NCBI RefSeq assembly: GCF_017876545.1 | Contig: NZ_JAGIOD010000001.1 | Location: forward strand, 1,612,001 to 1,676,000 | Reading direction: 5' to 3' | Length of the DNA: 64,000 nucleotides | DNA from: Brachybacterium sacelli | GTDB lineage: Bacteria; Actinomycetota; Actinomycetes; Actinomycetales; Dermabacteraceae | Part shown: positions 8,839-18,036 of the stretch, one piece after another | How the letters are laid out: every line of letters begins with the position of its first letter | Position numbering within the stretch: position 1 is the first letter of the stretch | Notes under the pieces: model-generated | Database searches by the model: none | What the model was told of the DNA's origin: nothing | Seen by the model: only the letters and a program-made list of their open reading frames with translations | Position numbers and translations under genes: made by a program

Positions 8839-8862
8839 ATCCGTCTAACACGTAATTCGGAT
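8839..8862. promoter_or_regulatory. Candidate LysR operator in the divergent promoter region
   Basis: The 97-bp region between the transporter and LysR genes holds an inverted repeat, ATCCG (8839-8843) and CGGAT (8858-8862), separated by 14 bp. Its spacing and position between divergent genes match LysR-type recognition sites. Assignment is by position only. Confidence 0.45.
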
Positions 8863-8882
8863 CTGCTGTATATGGTGAGCGC

Positions 8883-9794
8883 ATGTATGAAGGTGATGAC
8901 GTCTCGACGGTCTGGCTGAGCTCATTCCTCGCTGTAGTCGATCACGGCTCCTTCACCGCCGCGGCCACGGCAACTCACCGCTCCCAGCCGCGGGTGAGCG
9001 CCCATGTGGCGGCGCTCGAGCGCAGGGTCGGGGCGCGCCTGATGGAGCGTGATGCCCGACGGACGAGTCTCACCGAGGCGGGAACGCGACTGCTCCCGCA
9101 TGCCAGAGCTGCGCTTGCCGAGATCCGTGCCGGCGTCGCCAGTGTGAGTTCGCTGGCCGGAGACCTGCAGGGGACTGTGACCGTGGGCAGCTTCGCAGGA
9201 CCGAGCGGAGTGCTGCTGGCCCCGCTCATCAGGCGTTTCCGGGAGACCTACCCCCACGTGGTGATCGACCTCCGGGAGGGGACGCCGCACTGGTTGGAGG
9301 AGGCAGCGACGACCTTCGCCGTGGAACTCGCCCTGCGCACGGCGGACGTCCCGATGCAGCATCGACTCCGCTCCGAGCACCTGATGACGGAGCGGATCGT
9401 CTTGGCCGTCCCCGAGGAGTTGGGTGACCTCGACGGCGAGGAGCAGACGCGCCATCGCGTGCTCGACGGCCGCTCGATCGTCGTCACGGGCGCCCCCGCC
9501 GAGGGCTGGACCGATTTCGCTGACCGACTGTCGGCCTGCGGGGTCACCCCGTCATCGGTCACCACCGTGACGCATCCGACGACTGTGATCGCGCTGGTCA
9601 GGGCGGGCATGGGTGTGGGTCTGCTCGGCGAGATGGGGGCGACGGTGTCCGCCTTCGACGGCGTGAGGCTGTTGCGCCTGTCTGCCGACGTCTGGACTCG
9701 CGAGATCCGCGTCTACTGGAATGACCGGAGGCGACTCGACACGGCGACCCGCTTCTTCCTGGATGCGTTGCTCGAGGAGAGCGAGAACAGATGA
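8883..9794 (+). CDS. LysR family transcriptional regulator
   Basis: A 303-residue LysR protein. The N-terminal winged helix (WLSSFLAVVDHGSFTAAATATHR, then QPRVSAHVAALERRVGARL) spans about residues 9-65. The rest is a two-lobe periplasmic-binding-like effector domain starting near GTVTVGSF at residue 95. The ATG at 8883 has no good ribosome-binding site. It is divergent from the MHS transporter/sulfatase operon, the classical arrangement for a LysR activator of its neighbour. Confidence 0.9.
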   Translation: MYEGDDVSTVWLSSFLAVVDHGSFTAAATATHRSQPRVSAHVAALERRVGARLMERDARRTSLTEAGTRLLPHARAALAEIRAGVASVSSLAGDLQGTVTVGSFAGPSGVLLAPLIRRFRETYPHVVIDLREGTPHWLEEAATTFAVELALRTADVPMQHRLRSEHLMTERIVLAVPEELGDLDGEEQTRHRVLDGRSIVVTGAPAEGWTDFADRLSACGVTPSSVTTVTHPTTVIALVRAGMGVGLLGEMGATVSAFDGVRLLRLSADVWTREIRVYWNDRRRLDTATRFFLDALLEESENR

Positions 9795-9855
9795 GTCGTG
9801 TCGGAGCCCGCCCGTCAGCAGCTGACCGGGGTATACGGTGACCCACCGAGATGAC

Positions 9856-9900
9856 GGGAGCTGCCGCCAGCGCTGCGCGCAGCCGACTGCAGGAGCTCCC
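9856..9900 (+). terminator. Nested hairpin after the LysR gene
   Basis: GGGAGCT (9856-9862) pairs with AGCTCCC (9894-9900), and the loop contains the self-complementary GCTGCGCGCAGC (9872-9883). It lies between the LysR stop and the next gene. There is no T run, so it could be a terminator or an mRNA leader structure. Confidence 0.3.
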
Positions 9901-9928
9901 TCGTGAGTGAGAAAGGCCGGGTGCGCAG

Positions 9929-11638
9929 ATGAGTGGGGACGCGAACGCCCTCAAGAGGATCCTGACGTCGATCGACGGCCGCGGCTACGGCTCCTACAAG
10001 CAGCTCAAAGGCACTTACGACCTGGGGCCGTGCCGCCTCCTCATCAACCACGTGCAGGTGGACCCCTTCGCCCCGCCGTCCCTGATGCGTCTGGTGGTCG
10101 ACGCCGGCACCGCCGACCTCCCCGAGGATCTGATCAGCGACCGTCGCGGCCGCATCGCGACCACCGACTACCTGGCGCGCGCGGTCGCGGGCGCGACGCG
10201 CTCTCTGGACGCGGTCAGCATCGGTGCGCCGCAGCAGGAGGTCCTCGACCGCACCAGCATCGCCCTCACCGAGCAGGGCCTCGAGGCGCGGATTTCCGTG
10301 CAACTGCCCGCCGCCGGGCGGCGCGTCAAGAGCCGTCAGGCCACCCGGCTGCTCACCGAGGACCTGCCGCGGATCGCCGAGGCCGCCCTGGTCCACGCGA
10401 GCCTCGATGCCGATGCCCTGCGCGCCCACGTCACCCTCCACCGCGATCAGGAAGCCCTGCGCGACCAGCTGGCAGACCGCGGCCTGGTGGCCTTCGTCGG
10501 CGATGGCGCGATGCTGCCGCGCCGCTCCGGGGACTCCGACCTGCCGCTCGAGGCAGGAGCTGTCCCGTTCCGCAGCCCGGGCTCTTTGCGGGTCTCCTTC
10601 GAGCTGCCCAGCGGTCGCCGCGTGAGCGGGATGGGCGTCCCGGACGGCGTCACGGTCATCGTCGGCGGCGGGTACCACGGCAAATCCACGCTGCTGCGCG
10701 CCATCGAGCGGGGCGTTTACCCGCACCGCGACGGCGACGGCCGCGAATGGGTGGTCACCCGCGCCGAGGTCGCCGCCATCCGCGCCGAGGACGGGCGCTC
10801 CGTGGCCGGGGTCGACATCTCGCCCTTCATCACCGGCCTGCCCTCGGGGACCGACACCCGCCGCTTCTCCACCACGAATGCCTCGGGTTCGACCTCGCAG
10901 GCCGCCAACCTCGTCGAGGCGGTCGACGCCGGAGCCTCGGCACTGCTGATCGACGAGGACACCTCGGCGACCAACTTCATGATCCGCGACGAGCGCATGC
11001 GTCGACTGATCCCGGCCGAGCGCGAACCCATTACCCCCTTCGTGGACCGCATCCGACCGCTGTACACCGAGCGCGGAGTCTCGACCGTGCTGGTGGCCGG
11101 CGGGTCCGGGGCGTTCTTCGACGTCGCCGACCACGTGATCGCCCTGGACGAGTACGTCCCCCACGACGTCACCGAGCAGGCGCGCGAACTCGCCGACGGC
11201 GCGGCCGCGGAACCCGGCGAGGACATGTTCGGCCCACCGAGCGCCCGGGTGCCTGCCGCCGGTGCCCTACGGCCGCCGGGCAAGAAGAAACCGGCCACGG
11301 CGCGCGGGCGCGAGACCATCCGATTCGGGCACGAGCAGATCGACCTGTCGGCCCTGTCCCAGCTGGTCGACGCCGCACAGACCGAGGCCATCGCTCACGC
11401 CCTGGACCGCCTGGCCGAGCTGATGGAGCGCACCGGGCCGGTAGAACAGGCCGAGCCGTCCGGCGCTCGCCCCACGCTCGACGCGGCGATCACGGCGCTG
11501 TTCGCCCGCCTCGACGACGAGGGCCTCGAGGCGCTCTCACCCCATCGCGGGCACCCCGGTCACCTTGCGCGCCCGCGACCCCTAGAGGTCCACGCCGCCG
11601 TGAACCGCTACCGCGGTCTCCGCCTCGACGGCCGCTGA
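9929..11638 (+). CDS. ABC-class predicted ATPase (COG3044 type)
   Basis: A 569-residue soluble protein of the ABC_ATPase family (predicted ATPases of the ABC class), of unknown role. A Walker A variant (GGGYHGKST) lies at 246-254, followed by family-typical EWVVTRAEVAAIRAEDGR. A signature-like SGSTSQAANLVEAV region and Walker B ALLIDED (338-344) come next, then TSATNFMIRD. The N-terminal 240 residues are the family-specific domain. There are no membrane helices and it is not part of a transporter. The ribosome-binding site is weak. It stands alone between a LysR gene and a small membrane-protein gene, so context gives no substrate. Confidence 0.85.
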   Translation: MSGDANALKRILTSIDGRGYGSYKQLKGTYDLGPCRLLINHVQVDPFAPPSLMRLVVDAGTADLPEDLISDRRGRIATTDYLARAVAGATRSLDAVSIGAPQQEVLDRTSIALTEQGLEARISVQLPAAGRRVKSRQATRLLTEDLPRIAEAALVHASLDADALRAHVTLHRDQEALRDQLADRGLVAFVGDGAMLPRRSGDSDLPLEAGAVPFRSPGSLRVSFELPSGRRVSGMGVPDGVTVIVGGGYHGKSTLLRAIERGVYPHRDGDGREWVVTRAEVAAIRAEDGRSVAGVDISPFITGLPSGTDTRRFSTTNASGSTSQAANLVEAVDAGASALLIDEDTSATNFMIRDERMRRLIPAEREPITPFVDRIRPLYTERGVSTVLVAGGSGAFFDVADHVIALDEYVPHDVTEQARELADGAAAEPGEDMFGPPSARVPAAGALRPPGKKKPATARGRETIRFGHEQIDLSALSQLVDAAQTEAIAHALDRLAELMERTGPVEQAEPSGARPTLDAAITALFARLDDEGLEALSPHRGHPGHLARPRPLEVHAAVNRYRGLRLDGR

Positions 11639-11640
11639 CA

Positions 11641-11654
11641 GGCCCGCCCGGGCC
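11641..11654 (+). terminator. GC hairpin after the ABC-class ATPase
   Basis: GGCCC (11641-11645) pairs with GGGCC (11650-11654) around a GCCC loop, 3 bp beyond the stop codon. It lacks a T run, so the call rests on position and stem only. Confidence 0.3.
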
Positions 11655-11777
11655 AAGGGGCATCTGAGGTCCGCGAGGTGATGCGTTCGCGTCTCCAGCA
11701 CGTCTCGGCATCATCGCCACCCGCGAGGATTGGCCCGCTATCTGTAGGGTGGGACTCCCGTGTGGAGGGGAGCAGTG

Positions 11778-12095
11778 ATGCAGGACCAGCCCGATTCTCC
11801 GACCAGCGTCGCATCGCGGCCGACCGTGCTCGACGAGTTCTTCCGCCCGCCCCGCCCGACCAGGCGGGCACAGTTCAGCGCAGTCACGTTCAGCCTGTTG
11901 CTGGTCGCCTCCCTGGTGATCCCGGCGTTCACGGACACCCAGGCGATGCCCGGGTTGTCTCTGGTGTGCTTGGGGATGCTGCTGCTCCTGGGGTTCGCCG
12001 AGCTGATGGACGCGAGCCAGCTGCGGTCCATCATCGCTGTGCGCTGGGGCGCGATGGCGATCGCGCTGCTCGGACTCGTGATTCAACTGGTCTGA
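11778..12095 (+). CDS. Small membrane protein of unknown function
   Basis: 105 residues. The hydrophilic N-terminal 35 residues (TVLDEFFRPPRPTRRAQ) are followed by three hydrophobic helices around residues 36-53, 60-75 and 87-104. I chose ATG at 11778 because GGAGGGGAG sits seven bases upstream. No family is recognised. It probably has its own promoter and is followed after 63 bp by the glyoxalase-like gene. Confidence 0.65.
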   Translation: MQDQPDSPTSVASRPTVLDEFFRPPRPTRRAQFSAVTFSLLLVASLVIPAFTDTQAMPGLSLVCLGMLLLLGFAELMDASQLRSIIAVRWGAMAIALLGLVIQLV

Positions 12096-12158
12096 GCCGC
12101 CGGTGCCGCACTGCCCCTCGAACGACCCCGAGGCCTCAATCCGGACGAAGGAGCATCC

Positions 12159-12809
12159 ATGAGCGTCCCCCACCTGCTCGACCACATCGTCATCGCCGGG
12201 CCCGACCTGAACCGGACCGTGGAGTGGTTCCGCGAGCTCACCGGCGTCACCGCTGCCCCCGGCGGAGCCCACCCCACCGGCACCGCCAATGCGCTGGTCG
12301 CCCTGAGGGTGAACGGCCAGCCGCGTCCCCACTACCTCGAGCTGATCGGCCCCGCCCCGGAGAGGGAGGGGGAGGAGCTCCCGAAGACGTTCAGTATCAA
12401 CCGTCTCAAGAAGCCCACCCTCCTCACCTACGCCGTGCACCCTGAGGGGATCGACCAGGTCGTCGAGCATGCCCGTGCCGAAGGCTTCGACCCCGGCGAC
12501 GTCCAGGACCTCTTCCGGCGCACCCCGGACGGCACGCTGCTGCAGTGGCGTCTCACTCAGGCGAAGGCCCCGCGCAACTACGCGGTCCCCTTCCTCATCG
12601 ACTGGGGCACAACCACACAGCCGGGACTGGGCGATCTGCCCGCGATCGAGCTGCTCTCCTTCGAACGCACCGAGGTGAAGCCCGACCCGCTCCAGACGTC
12701 GCTCAGCGCACTCGGCCTCGGCGACGGCGTTGCCGAGACCCGCGAGGGCCCGGGCTCACGCTTCGTGCTGCGACTGCGCACCGAGGACGGCCGCGAGATC
12801 GAGATCTGA
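12159..12809 (+). CDS. Glyoxalase-like (VOC) domain protein
   Basis: A 216-residue cytoplasmic protein matching the glyoxalase-like family that starts with LDHIVIAGPDLNRTVEWF. Two beta-alpha-beta-beta-beta halves are visible, residues 6-135 and 140-216. The family binds metals and small ligands, but no specific reaction can be assigned. The ATG at 12159 follows GAAGGAG. It converges with the arabinofuranosidase gene. Confidence 0.8.
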   Translation: MSVPHLLDHIVIAGPDLNRTVEWFRELTGVTAAPGGAHPTGTANALVALRVNGQPRPHYLELIGPAPEREGEELPKTFSINRLKKPTLLTYAVHPEGIDQVVEHARAEGFDPGDVQDLFRRTPDGTLLQWRLTQAKAPRNYAVPFLIDWGTTTQPGLGDLPAIELLSFERTEVKPDPLQTSLSALGLGDGVAETREGPGSRFVLRLRTEDGREIEI

Positions 12810-12931
12810 GGCGGGGGCTGCAAGGTCACTCCGGCCACGTACGACCTCACGTCGCCGGTCGTTGAAGCACTGCAGGCATGCGCCGGCACCTCAGCCGTCC
12901 GACGTGAACCGCTGTCTCGGCCAGGAAGTGC

Positions 12932-14578
12932 TCAGCCTTCCTCCACCTCCCACGACACCACCGACACCGAATGCGCGGGCGCCACGAACACCCCGCCCCG
13001 CAGCTCCGCGGAGCTCTCCCGGATCCCCAGCACGTCGGGCGAGCTCAGAGTGTTCACCGCGAACAGCTCCTGAACGTCTGCTCCCAGGGTGTGCACGGTG
13101 ACGGCGCCTTCGATGAGCTCGCCGTTCACGCCCAGCACCGCCTCCACGTCCTCATCGGCCGAGCGGTTGATGACCGCCACGTAGCGCCGTGACCCGTCGG
13201 CCGATTCCGAGGCACTCACGTCGAGCACGCCCACGCTGGTCCGCACCTCGACGCACTGCGCCGCGCCGCCCCAGCCCTGCTCGTGTCGCACGGGCTGCGT
13301 AACGGAGGGACCGGCCACGCGTGCAGGCAATGGCACGGTGCCGAAGTGGTTCAGGTACAGGTCCCACACGTGGAAGGTCGCCGAGCGGACCATGCCGCCC
13401 TCGCGCACGGCCAGCAGACCGTTGGCGTTCACCAGGTTCACGGTGTTGGCCATCGTCACCGGCACGTGGTTCCCCGCCGTGCGGTGCAGGGCGTGGAACA
13501 CCCCGGAGTAGAACAGGGCATCGGCGAGGGTGCGCGGGGAGTAGCGGCTCACCCGCCAGCCGTTCTCTCCGGCCACGCCCGGAGCGTCGGCCGGCCCGGA
13601 CGTGTCACGCGGGGCGATGCCTCCGTCGGCCCCGGGCTGGGGCTCCTCCCACGAGCGCGGCTCGAAGTGGCGCATGTTCCACTCGTCGAAGGCGATCTCC
13701 AGTGGGCTGGTGATCCCGTGCCGCGACGCCGCAGCGGCCACCTTCTGGGAGAAGCCCTGCAGCACCTGCTCGAAGTGCACCGCCTGGGAGACGATCGCGT
13801 CGAACTCGGCGCGGGAGGGATCCACCAGGTGGAAGCTCGCCCCGTAGGCGTGCACCGAGAACCACTCCGTGATCTGGCCGAGCTCCCGCACCACCACATC
13901 CATCCAGCGGTCATCGTTCAGCCCCACGCACACGAAGCGGATCGATCCGTCCACGGCCCGCATGAACTTCGCGTGGTCGAGGGCGTCGGCCGCGTACTGC
14001 TCGGCGCTGCGGTGCCCCATCTGCCAGGGGCCGTACACCTCGTTGCCGATGCCCCAGATCGGCACCGCTCGCGGACCCTCGATCCCGTCGGCGGTGCGCC
14101 GGCGCGTCATCTCGGTATCGCCGCCGTAGTTGCAGTACTCCACCCAGCGCACCGCGTCCTCGACGCTGCGGCAGCCGTGTGCGAGGTACGCCGTGGCGCC
14201 GGTGGCCTCGCACCAGGCGAGGAACTCGGGGGTGCCGAAGCGGTTGGTCTCCTCCGAGCCCCAGGCGAGCTCGAGGCGGCGCGGGCGCTGATCGCGCGGG
14301 CCGGTGCCGTCCTCCCACCAGTAGGCGGAGGTGAAGTTCCCGCCCGGCCAGCGCACCACCGGCATGCCCAGGTCCCGGCTGGCATCGATCACGTCCTGCC
14401 GGCAGCCGTCCATCGGGCCGTCGCTGCGCACGGACAGCTCAGAGCCCTCGTCGAACACTCCGCCCTCGATGTTGCCGAAGAAGGCGGACTCGAGGAAGTG
14501 GCCGTAGATCTTCGGGTCGATGCGGTGGGAGCCGTCGGCGGGGGAGAGGTCGATGCGAGCGAGGGGCTGCGGGGACAT
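12932..14578 (-). CDS. Alpha-L-arabinofuranosidase, GH51
   Basis: A 548-residue glycoside hydrolase of clan A. The N terminus IDPKIYGHFLESAFFGNIEGG is typical of GH51. The acid/base Glu180 lies in WGIGNEVYGPW, and the nucleophile Glu299 in IAFDEWNMRHF. The C-terminal 150 residues form the beta-sandwich. No signal peptide is present, so it works in the cytoplasm on imported arabino-oligosaccharides. The ATG at 14578 follows AAAGGACC. It ends the operon of the ABC importer at 14636-17933, which predicts an importer for arabinan- or arabinoxylan-derived oligosaccharides. Confidence 0.92.
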   Translation of the reverse strand: MSPQPLARIDLSPADGSHRIDPKIYGHFLESAFFGNIEGGVFDEGSELSVRSDGPMDGCRQDVIDASRDLGMPVVRWPGGNFTSAYWWEDGTGPRDQRPRRLELAWGSEETNRFGTPEFLAWCEATGATAYLAHGCRSVEDAVRWVEYCNYGGDTEMTRRRTADGIEGPRAVPIWGIGNEVYGPWQMGHRSAEQYAADALDHAKFMRAVDGSIRFVCVGLNDDRWMDVVVRELGQITEWFSVHAYGASFHLVDPSRAEFDAIVSQAVHFEQVLQGFSQKVAAAASRHGITSPLEIAFDEWNMRHFEPRSWEEPQPGADGGIAPRDTSGPADAPGVAGENGWRVSRYSPRTLADALFYSGVFHALHRTAGNHVPVTMANTVNLVNANGLLAVREGGMVRSATFHVWDLYLNHFGTVPLPARVAGPSVTQPVRHEQGWGGAAQCVEVRTSVGVLDVSASESADGSRRYVAVINRSADEDVEAVLGVNGELIEGAVTVHTLGADVQELFAVNTLSSPDVLGIRESSAELRGGVFVAPAHSVSVVSWEVEEG

Positions 14579-14635
14579 GAAGGTCCTTTCCAGGAACGGA
14601 GGTGACAGAGGGAGAGCGGGTGGCCGACGATCGGC

Positions 14636-15532
14636 TCACCCCTTGATGCCGCTGGTCGAGACGCCCTCGATGATCCAGCGCTGAGCGATGGCGTAGAGGG
14701 CGAGCACGGGCACGGAGGCGATCACGGCGCCTGCCATCATCACGTCGTAGCGGGTGCCGTTCTCCGCCTGCAGCAGCCGCAGCCCCGAGGGGAGGGTCTG
14801 CATCTCGCTGCTGAACAGCACGAACACCGGCCACAGGTAGTCGTTCCAGCTGGAGAGGAACGACAGGACCACGAGGGTGGCGACGGCCGGTCGCGCCAGC
14901 GGCAGCATGACCCGGTGGAACGTGGTCCACCGGTTGCAGCCATCGACGATCGCGGCCTCTTCCAGTTCCCGGGGGATCGCCGCGAAGAACTGGCGCAGGA
15001 AGAACACCCCGAACGCCCCGGCCGCACCGGGGATGATCAGCGCCGCGTAGGTGTTCAGCCAGCCCAATGAGTTCACGATGAGGAAGTGCGGGATCAGCAT
15101 CACCACGGCGGGCACGAACATGGTCGCCAGCACCACGCCCATGATCAGCGTGCGCCCGCGGAACTCCATGCGGGCCAGCGCGTAGGAGGCGAGCACGGCG
15201 AGCACCACGGTCAGCGCGGAGTGGGCGAGGGCCACCATCAGGCTGTTGCCCACCCAGCGCAGCACCGGTATGGAGGCATCGCTGAGGATGTGCTCGAACG
15301 CCCCGAGGGTGGGCTCTCTCGGCCACAGCCGGAAGTCGGGGGAGACCGACTCCGCCGGTGTTTTGAAGGCGGTGCCGAGCATGTACAGCAGCGGCAGCGC
15401 GAACACGCAGGTGAGCAGGATCAGTGTCGCCCACAGGGCGATCCGCCGCGGTCGCAGCGGCCGCCGACGGGTGGGCCGGGCCGACGCATCGGGTCGGTCC
15501 GTGCGGCGTTGATCAGCGGACAGAGCGGTCAT
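14636..15532 (-). CDS. Carbohydrate ABC transporter permease (MalG type)
   Basis: A 298-residue inner-membrane protein with six predicted helices. The ATPase-docking EAA loop reads EAAIVDGCNRWTTFHRVMLP, and the protein ends SGIKG as in other CUT1 permeases. It follows the other permease after 3 bp. No sugar-type ATPase is encoded nearby, so energy probably comes from a shared MsiK-like ATPase elsewhere. The probable substrate is arabino-oligosaccharides, inferred from the downstream GH51 gene. Confidence 0.9.
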   Translation of the reverse strand: MTALSADQRRTDRPDASARPTRRRPLRPRRIALWATLILLTCVFALPLLYMLGTAFKTPAESVSPDFRLWPREPTLGAFEHILSDASIPVLRWVGNSLMVALAHSALTVVLAVLASYALARMEFRGRTLIMGVVLATMFVPAVVMLIPHFLIVNSLGWLNTYAALIIPGAAGAFGVFFLRQFFAAIPRELEEAAIVDGCNRWTTFHRVMLPLARPAVATLVVLSFLSSWNDYLWPVFVLFSSEMQTLPSGLRLLQAENGTRYDVMMAGAVIASVPVLALYAIAQRWIIEGVSTSGIKG

Positions 15533-15535
15533 CGG

Positions 15536-16498
15536 CTACACCTTTCCCACGAAGCGGAAGATCTGGTTCACCAGCAGGCTGGCCGCGATCAGGCAGAGAG
15601 CGAGGATCATGCTCATCGCGCTCGCCATGCCGATGTCGTAGGACTCCATGCCGGTCTGGGCGATGTACCCGATCGCGGTGCGCGTCGCCCCACCGGGCTG
15701 CTCCATGGTGATCAGCGCCGACTGCCCGTACATGTTGGCCGAGGCGATGATCGTGATGACCACGACGAACTGCAGCACCCGGCGCATGTGCGGGATCGTC
15801 ACCACCCACAGCCGCTGCCAGGCTCCGGCCCCGTCGATCCGCGCGGCCTCGTACAGCTCACCCGGGACGTCCTGCAGGGCGGCCAGGTAGATCACGGCAT
15901 TGAAGCCGACCGTCCACCACACGGTCACGCCCACCAGGGACACCCAGCCGGCGGGCAGCGAGGTGGTCCAGGCGATCGCATCGGGCAGTCCCAGCGAACC
16001 CAGCAGATGGTTCACCGGCCCCACGCGGGCATCGAGCAGGAAGTGCCACAGCACGCCCACCACCGCGACGCCCAGCACGTACGGCGCGAAGTACACGGCG
16101 CGGAAGAAGGTGCGGCCGGGGAACTTCAGGTTCAGCAGCAGCGCGAGCGCGAACGGCACCACCACCAGCAGCGGCACCGACAGCACGGTGAAGATCGCGG
16201 TGACCCGCATCCCGCTCCAGAACTCCTCGGAGAGCACCCCCTGACCGGACAGCAGGGTCGCGTAGTTGTCGGTTCCGACGAAGCCCCCGGTGTCGAATCC
16301 GAGGATCCACTGGCGGGTGCTCGAATAGGCGAGCACGAGGATCGGGGCCAGCACGAACACGGCGAACAGGACCAGGAACGGGGCGACGAACAGGTAGGGC
16401 GTGACGGGGTTGCCCACTCGGATCCGTCGGCGCTCGCCGGGGCTCGGGGTGGTCGGCGGGCTGTGCGGTGGGCTCAGGCTGGGAGCAGCACTGCTCAT
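15536..16498 (-). CDS. Carbohydrate ABC transporter permease (MalF type)
   Basis: A 320-residue membrane protein with six predicted helices after a cytoplasmic N terminus of about 30 residues. The EAA loop is EAARIDGAGAWQRLWVVTIP. It pairs with the MalG-type permease that follows 3 bp later. It is separated from the binding-protein gene by a 58-bp gap holding a strong hairpin. Confidence 0.9.
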   Translation of the reverse strand: MSSAAPSLSPPHSPPTTPSPGERRRIRVGNPVTPYLFVAPFLVLFAVFVLAPILVLAYSSTRQWILGFDTGGFVGTDNYATLLSGQGVLSEEFWSGMRVTAIFTVLSVPLLVVVPFALALLLNLKFPGRTFFRAVYFAPYVLGVAVVGVLWHFLLDARVGPVNHLLGSLGLPDAIAWTTSLPAGWVSLVGVTVWWTVGFNAVIYLAALQDVPGELYEAARIDGAGAWQRLWVVTIPHMRRVLQFVVVITIIASANMYGQSALITMEQPGGATRTAIGYIAQTGMESYDIGMASAMSMILALCLIAASLLVNQIFRFVGKV

Positions 16499-16534
16499 CG
16501 GCCTTCTCCTCTCGGCGGTGATCTGCCTGCTGGT

Positions 16535-16551
16535 CGGCGCCTGGGGCGCCG
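16535..16551 (-). promoter_or_regulatory. Intercistronic hairpin after the binding-protein gene
   Basis: CGGCGCC (16535-16541) and GGCGCCG (16545-16551) form a perfect 7-bp stem with a 3-base loop, 5 bp downstream of the binding-protein stop. Such structures commonly protect the 3' end of binding-protein mRNA and lower expression of the permeases. That role is inferred. Confidence 0.5.
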
Positions 16552-16556
16552 GAATG

Positions 16557-17933
16557 TCAGAACCCGTACAGCTCGCGATTGCGGTCGAGCATCTCCTGGG
16601 CCGTGGTGACCGCGGAGTCGAGCGCGGCCTGCGGCTCCTCCTCGCCGAGCACCACTGAGCTCACCGCCCGGGCGTAGCTGTCCGCCGCGATCTCGCGGGA
16701 GCCCGGCACCTGCTGCAGGAAGATGAAGCTCTCCAGCACCTCGTCGGTGGCGAGCGCGGCCTGAGGACTGTCGGTGAACTGTGCGTCCTCGCGCGCCGAG
16801 GCGCGGGCCGGGATGTTGCCCGAGCCTGCCCAGGTCGCCGAGTTCTCGCTCATCCAGGAGATGAACACGCGGGCGGCCTGACCGCGGTTTTCCTCGGCGT
16901 CGGCCTGCTTGGTCACCGTGAAGTTGTGGGAGTTCGCGAACACGCCCGCTGCCTCGCCGATCGTGGGGAAGCCGCCGATGCCGTACTCCATGCCGTCGGT
17001 GGTGTCTTCGATGTCGTTGATCAGCCACAGCAGCTCGTGGGTCAGCGCCGAGGAGCCGTTCTTGAACGCCGTGGACAGATCGGTCGCATCCGACGGGCTG
17101 ACACTGCTGGTCACTACGTCCTTCATCCAGGTCAGGGCCTTCACGCCGGCTTCCTCACCGAAGCTGACGGTGGTGAGGTCCTCGGAGTAGAGGGAGCCGC
17201 CGAACTGCCCCAGCAGGCTCACGAAGGTCTGCCAGTTGTCCGGCGAGATCCAGTAGGGGTGCTTCACCCCGGCGGATTGCAGCGAGGAGATCGCGGCGTC
17301 GAACTCCTCCTGTGTGGCCGGGCCCGCGTCGAGCCCCGCGGTCGCGAGCAGATCGGTGCTCCAGTACTGCGCGAGGGTGAACATGTCCAGCGAGATGCCG
17401 AAGCGCTGCTCCTGGAACACCCCGCCCTGCCACACGGCCGGGCTGAAGTCGTCCTCGCTGAGACCGACCGACTCGGTGAGGTTGTCCAGCGGGACGATGG
17501 TGCCGCGCGCTGCGAAGCTCGCCAGCTGGTCCAGGTGCATCGCCGCGACGTCCGGGCCGCTGCCGGCGTCGGTCGCGGTGACCACCTTCGAGTAGAAGTC
17601 CGGCCACTCCAGGGACGATTGCTTGACCGTGATCAGCGGGTTCGCCTCGGTGAACTCGGAGACCAGCTGTTTCATGTACGGCCCGTCGCCGCCGGTGAAG
17701 CCGTTCCAGAAGGTGATCGTCACCTCTGGCCCGTCGTACTCGGGGCTGAAAGGTTCCGAGGCAGTGTCCGGTGCGTCGTCGGGCCCGCCGATCGACTGCC
17801 CGCCCGAGCAGGCGGCTGCAGTGAGCGCGGTGCCGGCAACGCCTGCACCGGCGAGCACGCCGCGCCGGCCGACGCCCCGGCGGGGAGGGGGCGAGCTGTG
17901 CGGGCCTGCGGTGGGGCGAGGCGGGAGAGTCAT
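16557..17933 (-). CDS. Sugar-binding lipoprotein of an ABC importer
   Basis: A 458-residue extracellular solute-binding protein of family 1. The N terminus carries twin arginines (GRRGVLAG), a hydrophobic stretch and a lipobox LTAAAC, with the lipidated cysteine at residue 42. The mature part has family motifs such as VTITFWNGFTGGDG and PDVAAMHLDQLASFA. The ATG at 17933 follows GAAGGGAACGGA. It delivers the substrate to the two permeases downstream. Context suggests arabino-oligosaccharides. Confidence 0.92.
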   Translation of the reverse strand: MTLPPRPTAGPHSSPPPRRGVGRRGVLAGAGVAGTALTAAACSGGQSIGGPDDAPDTASEPFSPEYDGPEVTITFWNGFTGGDGPYMKQLVSEFTEANPLITVKQSSLEWPDFYSKVVTATDAGSGPDVAAMHLDQLASFAARGTIVPLDNLTESVGLSEDDFSPAVWQGGVFQEQRFGISLDMFTLAQYWSTDLLATAGLDAGPATQEEFDAAISSLQSAGVKHPYWISPDNWQTFVSLLGQFGGSLYSEDLTTVSFGEEAGVKALTWMKDVVTSSVSPSDATDLSTAFKNGSSALTHELLWLINDIEDTTDGMEYGIGGFPTIGEAAGVFANSHNFTVTKQADAEENRGQAARVFISWMSENSATWAGSGNIPARASAREDAQFTDSPQAALATDEVLESFIFLQQVPGSREIAADSYARAVSSVVLGEEEPQAALDSAVTTAQEMLDRNRELYGF

Positions 17934-18036
17934 GTTCCGTTCCCTTCGAACGAGCTGAGCGAGGTGTCGTACTCCGTGCCGCCCACCGGATACTTCGATG
18001 TCATCCAGGCAGAGACGTTGAGCATGGCGGGAGCGG

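Noticed and set aside
17930..18025. A possible 31-residue leader peptide before the binding-protein gene
   Set aside because: The frame beginning MLNVSAWMTSKYP has no ribosome-binding site and overlaps the next start. Nothing shows that it is translated.
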